Assembly (NCBI GenBank): GCA_018223385.1
Contig: JAGTTR010000008.1
Coordinates: 62,001 to 126,000 of the forward strand
Direction of reading: 5' to 3'
DNA length: 64,000 bases
DNA from: Oscillospiraceae bacterium Marseille-Q3528
GTDB taxonomy: Bacteria > Bacillota > Clostridia > Lachnospirales > Lachnospiraceae
Under the pieces are notes generated by a model that saw nothing but the letters and a program-made list of their open reading frames with translations, was not told the origin of the DNA and made no database searches. The position numbers and the translations under genes were made by a program. Shown piece by piece: positions 59,539 through 64,000 of this stretch; the first letter of the stretch is position 1; each line of letters starts with the position of its first letter.

Positions 59539-60600
59539 ATGCTTGGAACAGGAGAACTGGTAAACGGACGATACAGGATTTTACATAAAATAGGACAGGG
59601 CGGCATGAGCGTGGTCTATCTGGCCGAGGATGAACGGGATAAAAGCAGGTGGGCGATCAAGGAAGTCCGAAGAGAGGGCGTGCAGGATTTCCGCGTGGTG
59701 GAGCAGGGTCTGATTACAGAGACCAATATGCTGAAACGATTGAACCATCCCCATCTGCCGCGGATCGTGGATGTCATCGAGGACGAAGACTGTTTTCTCA
59801 TTGTGATGGATTATATTGATGGGATTTCACTGGAAAAACGGCTGAATCAGAACGGCCCGTTCCCAGAGACGGATGTGATTCGCTGGGGAAAGCAGCTGTG
59901 CGATGTGCTGGGCTATCTGCACCGGCAGCAGCCACCCATCATTTACCGGGATATGAAGCCATCCAATGTGATGCTGCAGCCCGATGGGAATGTGATGCTC
60001 ATTGATTTTGGAACGGCCCGGGAATATAAGACGGGCAACCAGGAGGATACGATCAATATTGGAACGGTGGGATATGCAGCGCCCGAGCAGTATGGCGGGA
60101 TGGGGCAGTCGGATGCGAGAACGGATATTTTCTGTCTCGGTGTGACGCTGTATCAGCTGGTAACGGGACAGAATCCCTGTGAACCGCCGTATCTGCTCTC
60201 TCCGATCCGGTACTGGAATGAAGCCCTTTCCCCGGAGCTGGAGGACATTATCATGAAGTGTACACAGCCGGATGCGGAGGATCGCTATCAGAGCTGCGAG
60301 GAGCTTCTGGAAGATCTTTCCTTCGATGAGCGGCGCGGATACCCGGAGCGAAAAAAGAAGAAGCCGGGGCTGCTGGAGAAGATTTTTGCAGGAAGACTTC
60401 ATCGAAGAGAAGCGGACAGAAGCCGGGAAAAGACAATCGGACAGGCTGCTTTTTCGCAGGAGATGGCAGCGCCGGAGAGCGCTTATATGCCGGAGGACGG
60501 GGCGGACACGGAGCTGCTGGCACCGCTGGCGTCTGCGGGTGTGGGACGGTTTGTCATTGTGAAAAGCATTACAGAAATTCATACCGAAGAAATGATATAA
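59539..60600 (+). CDS. Soluble Ser/Thr protein kinase
   Basis: 353 residues from ATG 59539. Hanks-type kinase: Gly loop GQGGMSVVYLAEDE, WAIKEV lysine, catalytic loop YRDMKPSNVML with Asp138 (Tyr in place of the usual His), canonical DFG (156-158) and APEQYGG. No transmembrane helix or PASTA repeats; the C-terminal 80 residues are charged and end in a disordered tail containing DTELLAPL, a possible phospho-Thr FHA ligand. Likely the partner of the adjacent PP2C. Confidence 0.93.
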   Translation: MLGTGELVNGRYRILHKIGQGGMSVVYLAEDERDKSRWAIKEVRREGVQDFRVVEQGLITETNMLKRLNHPHLPRIVDVIEDEDCFLIVMDYIDGISLEKRLNQNGPFPETDVIRWGKQLCDVLGYLHRQQPPIIYRDMKPSNVMLQPDGNVMLIDFGTAREYKTGNQEDTINIGTVGYAAPEQYGGMGQSDARTDIFCLGVTLYQLVTGQNPCEPPYLLSPIRYWNEALSPELEDIIMKCTQPDAEDRYQSCEELLEDLSFDERRGYPERKKKKPGLLEKIFAGRLHRREADRSREKTIGQAAFSQEMAAPESAYMPEDGADTELLAPLASAGVGRFVIVKSITEIHTEEMI

Positions 60601-60621
60601 GCAAAGCAGGTGGCGGCAGAA

Positions 60622-62466
60622 ATGATAAAAGTAGGCGGTGTACTGGACGACAGATACCGGGTGCTGCGGGAGCTGGGACAGGGCGGTGGCGGTATTATTT
60701 TTCAGGCCTATCATATGACCCTTCAAAAATATGTGGTCATTAAGAAAATAAAAGATGAAAAAGTGAAGGCGCTGGATGTTCGGAAAGAAGCGGATATTCT
60801 GAAAAAGCTTCATCACCCGTATCTGCCGCAGGTGTATGATTTCCTGATCGTAGACGGGGAAGTGTTTACGGTCATGGATTTCATAGACGGACATGATCTG
60901 CGCTGGTATATGGACAGCGGCATCCTTTTCTCTGAACAGCAGCTGCTTCGGATGCTGCTGGAGCTGTGTGAGGTGCTGGAATATCTGCACGGGCAGCGGC
61001 CGCCCATCATCCATCGGGATATCAAGCCCGGGAATATTATGATCCGGGAAAATGGAGAAATCTGTCTCATTGATTTTAATATTTCTTTTTCGGAAAATGG
61101 CGGCCGGGTGGGTGGATACAGCTATTACTTCGCACCGCCGGAGCAGCTGTCAGGCAGTGGTTATGTCCCGGATGTGCGGGGCGATGTCTACAGTCTGGGT
61201 GCCACTTTTTTCTATGTGATGACCGGCGTTCGACCCCGGGAGAGCAGCCTGAAGAGCACGGTGGTAGAAACTGCTTATTCTAAGGGGCTGTTTCGCATCA
61301 TTCGAAAAGCGATGGAGAAGCAGCCGGAAAAACGATACCAGAACATCGGACAGATGAGACGGGCACTGGAGCGACAGGCGGAAGGAGCCTATCGGCTGGT
61401 GAAGCCGCTGGCGGGAGCCGCAGGGCTGCTGGTGGTACTGCTTCTTGGTATGGCGCTGGTGCTTTGGAGGCGGGAAAAGCAGGAAGCATTGTTTGCCCAG
61501 CAGTACAGTGCCTATGTGCTGGCAGCGTCATCGGAAGATGGCGCAGAACGGGTGACAGACGGGCTTGAAATTCTCAACACGGAAGGCTTCGCGCGGATCC
61601 TGAAGCAGCGTCCGAAGCAGCGGGCAGTGGTGTTGGAAGAGATTGCAGACGGCTATTTTGCAGAGGAAAATTACAGCTCTGCGGCATCTTATTATGCGGA
61701 AGCAGCGCAGATCCAGCCCGACAGTATCGGTCAGATGGCAGACGTGAGAGATCAGATTCTGGCACTGATCCGTAGTGGCAATCTGGAGGAGGCAAGGCAC
61801 TGTGTGGAGGAAGATGGCAGCGGGCTGTCGAATGAGACACTGCAATATATAGAAGCGGAATTTCTCGTGGAAGAGAATGAGAAAGAGGCTGCCTTAAAGC
61901 AGATGGATCAGCTGCTGGAGAGCGGGCAGGAACGGGATCTTTTGCTGCGGTGCTGTCTGTACGGCGCCCAGTATGGCCGGGAAACAGAAGACTACGACAG
62001 AGAACTGGTTTATCTGAAACGGGCAGAGGAATATGCGGACACCCTGGAATACAACCGGAAAATCGGGGATCTGTTTCTTGATATCTGGCAGAGCGACACG
62101 AAAAAAGCACGAAAGCAGGAAGCGCTTGCCGGGGCAGAACGGTGTTATCAGAAGGTATGTCAGGTTCAGAATGCCGGATATGTGGACAGGTTGAATCTGG
62201 CAATGATTCTGGAGATGAAGGGAAGCTACAAGGATGCGCTGGAACTGCTGAAAGCGCTGGCGCAGACAGCCCCGGAGGATTACCGGGCATACCGGGAGGC
62301 GGCATTTGCCCTGTATGGACAGGAACAGCAGAAGCCTTTGAAGAACCGGGCAAAGGAGCCCATTTTATATTATGGCAAGCTGGCACAGCAGTATTACGGA
62401 GACCGGACAGATGATGAACAGATGGAGCAGCTGAAGGCGATGCTGGAGCGGCTGCAGGGAAAATAG
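60622..62466 (+). CDS. Membrane Ser/Thr kinase with TPR ectodomain
   Basis: 614 residues from ATG 60622 (an in-frame GTG at 60610 is possible). Kinase domain at 1-260: GQGGGGIIFQAYH, VVIKKIKD, HRDIKPGNIM with Asp133, DFN at 151-153 instead of DFG, and APPEQLSG. One transmembrane helix at about 262-282 (AAGLLVVLLLGMALVLW), then a helical C-terminal half of TPR-like repeats (NYSSAASYYAEAAQIQPDS, LNLAMILEMKGSYKDALELLK) probably outside the cell. Like the 50.2-kb kinase, it joins a DFN-type kinase to an external protein-binding domain. Confidence 0.92.
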   Translation: MIKVGGVLDDRYRVLRELGQGGGGIIFQAYHMTLQKYVVIKKIKDEKVKALDVRKEADILKKLHHPYLPQVYDFLIVDGEVFTVMDFIDGHDLRWYMDSGILFSEQQLLRMLLELCEVLEYLHGQRPPIIHRDIKPGNIMIRENGEICLIDFNISFSENGGRVGGYSYYFAPPEQLSGSGYVPDVRGDVYSLGATFFYVMTGVRPRESSLKSTVVETAYSKGLFRIIRKAMEKQPEKRYQNIGQMRRALERQAEGAYRLVKPLAGAAGLLVVLLLGMALVLWRREKQEALFAQQYSAYVLAASSEDGAERVTDGLEILNTEGFARILKQRPKQRAVVLEEIADGYFAEENYSSAASYYAEAAQIQPDSIGQMADVRDQILALIRSGNLEEARHCVEEDGSGLSNETLQYIEAEFLVEENEKEAALKQMDQLLESGQERDLLLRCCLYGAQYGRETEDYDRELVYLKRAEEYADTLEYNRKIGDLFLDIWQSDTKKARKQEALAGAERCYQKVCQVQNAGYVDRLNLAMILEMKGSYKDALELLKALAQTAPEDYRAYREAAFALYGQEQQKPLKNRAKEPILYYGKLAQQYYGDRTDDEQMEQLKAMLERLQGK

Positions 62467-62477
62467 GGGAGAACAGG

Positions 62478-64000
62478 ATGAGCACACAGAACCGTTATCA
62501 GGACAATCTGGAAAAGGAAAGAGAACAAAACAAAAGAAAGAAGCGCCGCCTGGCCCTCGGACTTGGTGTGGGGGTGCTTGTGCTGGCTGCTGCGGGCTGG
62601 TTTCTTTTATCCGGGACGATCTCTGAGAAACGCTACGCCCAGCGGATGCGGGAGGGCAATCAGTATCTGATCGCTATGGACTATGACGCTGCGGAGATCG
62701 CCTATCAGCGGGCACTGGAAGAACAGCCGGAGGAACCGGAAGCCTATGAGAAGCTTGCCAGTATCTATATTGCCCAGAACCGCTATGAAGAGGCCGGGGA
62801 GCTACTGGTATCCGGTATCCGCAAAACCAATGCGCAGTCGCTGATCAAAACCTATGAGAGGGTTTCTCTTGTGCTGGATACGATGGGAGAAGAGGATCTG
62901 GCAGCGGGCAGTTTGTCTGCAGATGATCTGCTTCGGATTTCCCAGAACCTGACGGTGGATGTTTCGATGTACGATGTGGTTGCCTCTTATACGTATCAGG
63001 ATTACGTGCGTGCCTATGGGAAGCCTGTGACGGCAGAGGCCAATGCCTACCGGGGAAAGGATGTAAGATTTGACGGATTCCCGGGAACGGTGTGTTTTCG
63101 GCATGCCTCGTACGGGTATGACCGGGCAGACGCGGTGACCTTTGAAAATCTGTCGGATGTGATCGGCAATTACAGAGGCGCTGCCAGTGGCGCCAGCCTG
63201 GAAGCTCTGTTCGGATGCAGCCGTCAGATCACGGCGGCCGATCGAAATGGGGAAAAACAGTATTATGTATCTTTTGTTTACCATGGCTGTACACTGACTG
63301 TAGAAAGTGATGCCAATGGGGATATTTATGGCAATGCGGCCAATGTGCTCTGCCCTAATGCTGTGGATGAGGACGAGGAAGATACAAAAACACAGCGGAC
63401 GGCGGCAGGATATGTTATTAATGCGGTAAACGGCGGCGGTGTGCAGGCGTCCCTTCGTTTTATCAGCGGCGGACGCTATGGAAAGACGGCAGCTGAAGGT
63501 TCCGCCAGTGGAGACGGCAGTTTTTCCATACAGGTGGCGCCGGGACAGTATACGGTGGAGATCCGGGCGGCAGGCTTTATCACCGCCTACGAAGAGATCA
63601 GTGTGCCTGAGGGGACAGATGCAAAAGGGCTTAATTTTACCATCTCCCCGGAACTGGAGGAAGGAGAGATCCGTATTGTCCTGACCTGGGGCGCAAGACC
63701 GGTGGATCTGGATGCCCATCTGGAGGGAACCGGCTCCGGCGGACAGAGTGTGGACATATCTTTTGCACATATGAGTGTGGCGAATGTGGCAGATCTGGAT
63801 ATTGATGACCGGTCGGGGTATGGGCCGGAGACGGTGACGATCCACGATGTGGGCGGCAGTTATACGTTCCGGGTTCATAATTATTCGTTTGATTATGACA
63901 GTGTGCCCATGTCGCAGTCCGGCGCAATGGTGAAGATATACCGCTCCGGCGATAGCGCGCCGGTGACTTATACCCTTCCTGCCGGAGACGGAATCTGGTG
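62478..64000 (+). CDS. TM/TPR protein with carboxypeptidase-regulatory-like domain, partial
   Basis: Runs off the right edge with no stop in 507 codons. Starts at ATG 62478, 11 bases after the kinase stop. Lys/Arg-rich cytosolic start, membrane helix (about 26-46), TPR-like helices (EGNQYLIAMDYDAAEIAYQRAL, YEKLASIYIAQNRYEEA), a beta-sandwich region, a carboxypeptidase-regulatory-like repeat (GSFSIQVAPGQYTVEIRAAGF) and the EGEIRIVLTWGARPVDLDAHL motif of DUF2135/YfaP-like domains. Probably the external binding part of the same signalling locus. The gene's true length is unknown. Confidence 0.8.
   Translation, partial: MSTQNRYQDNLEKEREQNKRKKRRLALGLGVGVLVLAAAGWFLLSGTISEKRYAQRMREGNQYLIAMDYDAAEIAYQRALEEQPEEPEAYEKLASIYIAQNRYEEAGELLVSGIRKTNAQSLIKTYERVSLVLDTMGEEDLAAGSLSADDLLRISQNLTVDVSMYDVVASYTYQDYVRAYGKPVTAEANAYRGKDVRFDGFPGTVCFRHASYGYDRADAVTFENLSDVIGNYRGAASGASLEALFGCSRQITAADRNGEKQYYVSFVYHGCTLTVESDANGDIYGNAANVLCPNAVDEDEEDTKTQRTAAGYVINAVNGGGVQASLRFISGGRYGKTAAEGSASGDGSFSIQVAPGQYTVEIRAAGFITAYEEISVPEGTDAKGLNFTISPELEEGEIRIVLTWGARPVDLDAHLEGTGSGGQSVDISFAHMSVANVADLDIDDRSGYGPETVTIHDVGGSYTFRVHNYSFDYDSVPMSQSGAMVKIYRSGDSAPVTYTLPAGDGIW

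Noticed and set aside
1..64000. CRISPR arrays, rRNA or tRNA genes, phage genes or insertion sequences
   Set aside because: No regularly spaced repeats, no cloverleaf with CCA-type ends, no transposase, integrase or phage structural genes were seen on either strand.

Overview
The window reads as a chromosomal segment of a spore-forming, Gram-positive gut anaerobe of the class Clostridia, most likely family Lachnospiraceae. The evidence is the gene order xseA-xseB-ispA-dxs-tlyA-nadK-argR-recN-spoIVB ... spo0A, strong AGGAGG-type ribosome binding sites, a CGAAC-N4-GTTCG SOS box in front of recA, a tryptophan T-box leader, 0A boxes, a DUF5685 gene and NPQTG-type cell-wall sorting. Species cannot be named from the sequence alone. 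Most coding DNA is moderately GC-rich, with AT-rich exceptions near 15.9-16.4 kb, 48.0-50.2 kb and 53.9-56.0 kb.

Layout. 0-3.3 kb: the 3' end of prfC, a transglutaminase-like lipoprotein, a Gls24/Asp23 protein and a very small type I toxin-antitoxin module (holin-like toxin plus a divergent antisense promoter). 3.4-13.7 kb: the housekeeping block nusB, xseA/B, ispA, dxs, tlyA, nadK, argR, recN, spoIVB (RNA and DNA metabolism, isoprenoid precursors, arginine control, sporulation). 13.8-17.3 kb: a hybrid histidine kinase sits between spoIVB and spo0A, with predicted 0A boxes in front of both it and spo0A. 17.4-22.6 kb: glgA, the SOS-controlled recA-recX pair and rny. 22.8-28.0 kb: a P-type cation ATPase, then an ECF sigma factor with a large membrane anti-sigma-like partner. 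28.2-32.7 kb: zinc-ribbon membrane protein, DUF5685 protein, J-domain protein, a GT39-like membrane glycosyltransferase, and a GntR regulator with a DUF3592-like protein. 32.8-37.7 kb: two minus-strand genes (a small Cys-motif protein and a large polytopic membrane protein), then an orphan OLD-family ATPase/TOPRIM nuclease with a structured leader.

38.0-47.9 kb holds two ABC uptake systems. The first (binding lipoprotein, permease, ATPase) lies behind a T-box whose specifier codon reads TGG, so it is best read as a tryptophan transporter (TrpXYZ type). The second is a complete oligopeptide system (oppBCDF, with oppA last), followed by a cyclophilin. 48.0-50.2 kb is a lower-GC accessory patch with an unknown two-gene unit, a membrane-tethered dCTP-deaminase-fold protein that appears to lack the catalytic Glu, and an XRE regulator.

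50.0-64.0 kb, running off the end, is the most unusual part: a Ser/Thr-phosphorylation locus. It encodes a small membrane protein, a membrane Ser/Thr kinase with a large C-terminal propeller-like sensor, a 1285-residue NPQTG-anchored surface protein with an AT-rich core, a membrane serine protease with a cytoplasmic FHA domain and three TS(V/I)L motifs, a PP2C phosphatase, a soluble kinase, a kinase-TM-TPR protein and a TM/TPR/carboxypeptidase-regulatory-like protein. I infer an envelope-sensing system in which external domains report to kinases, PP2C resets them and the FHA domain reads the phospho-threonines.

A family of about 155-bp MITE-like elements with inverted termini is scattered between genes (three near-complete copies and several fragments).
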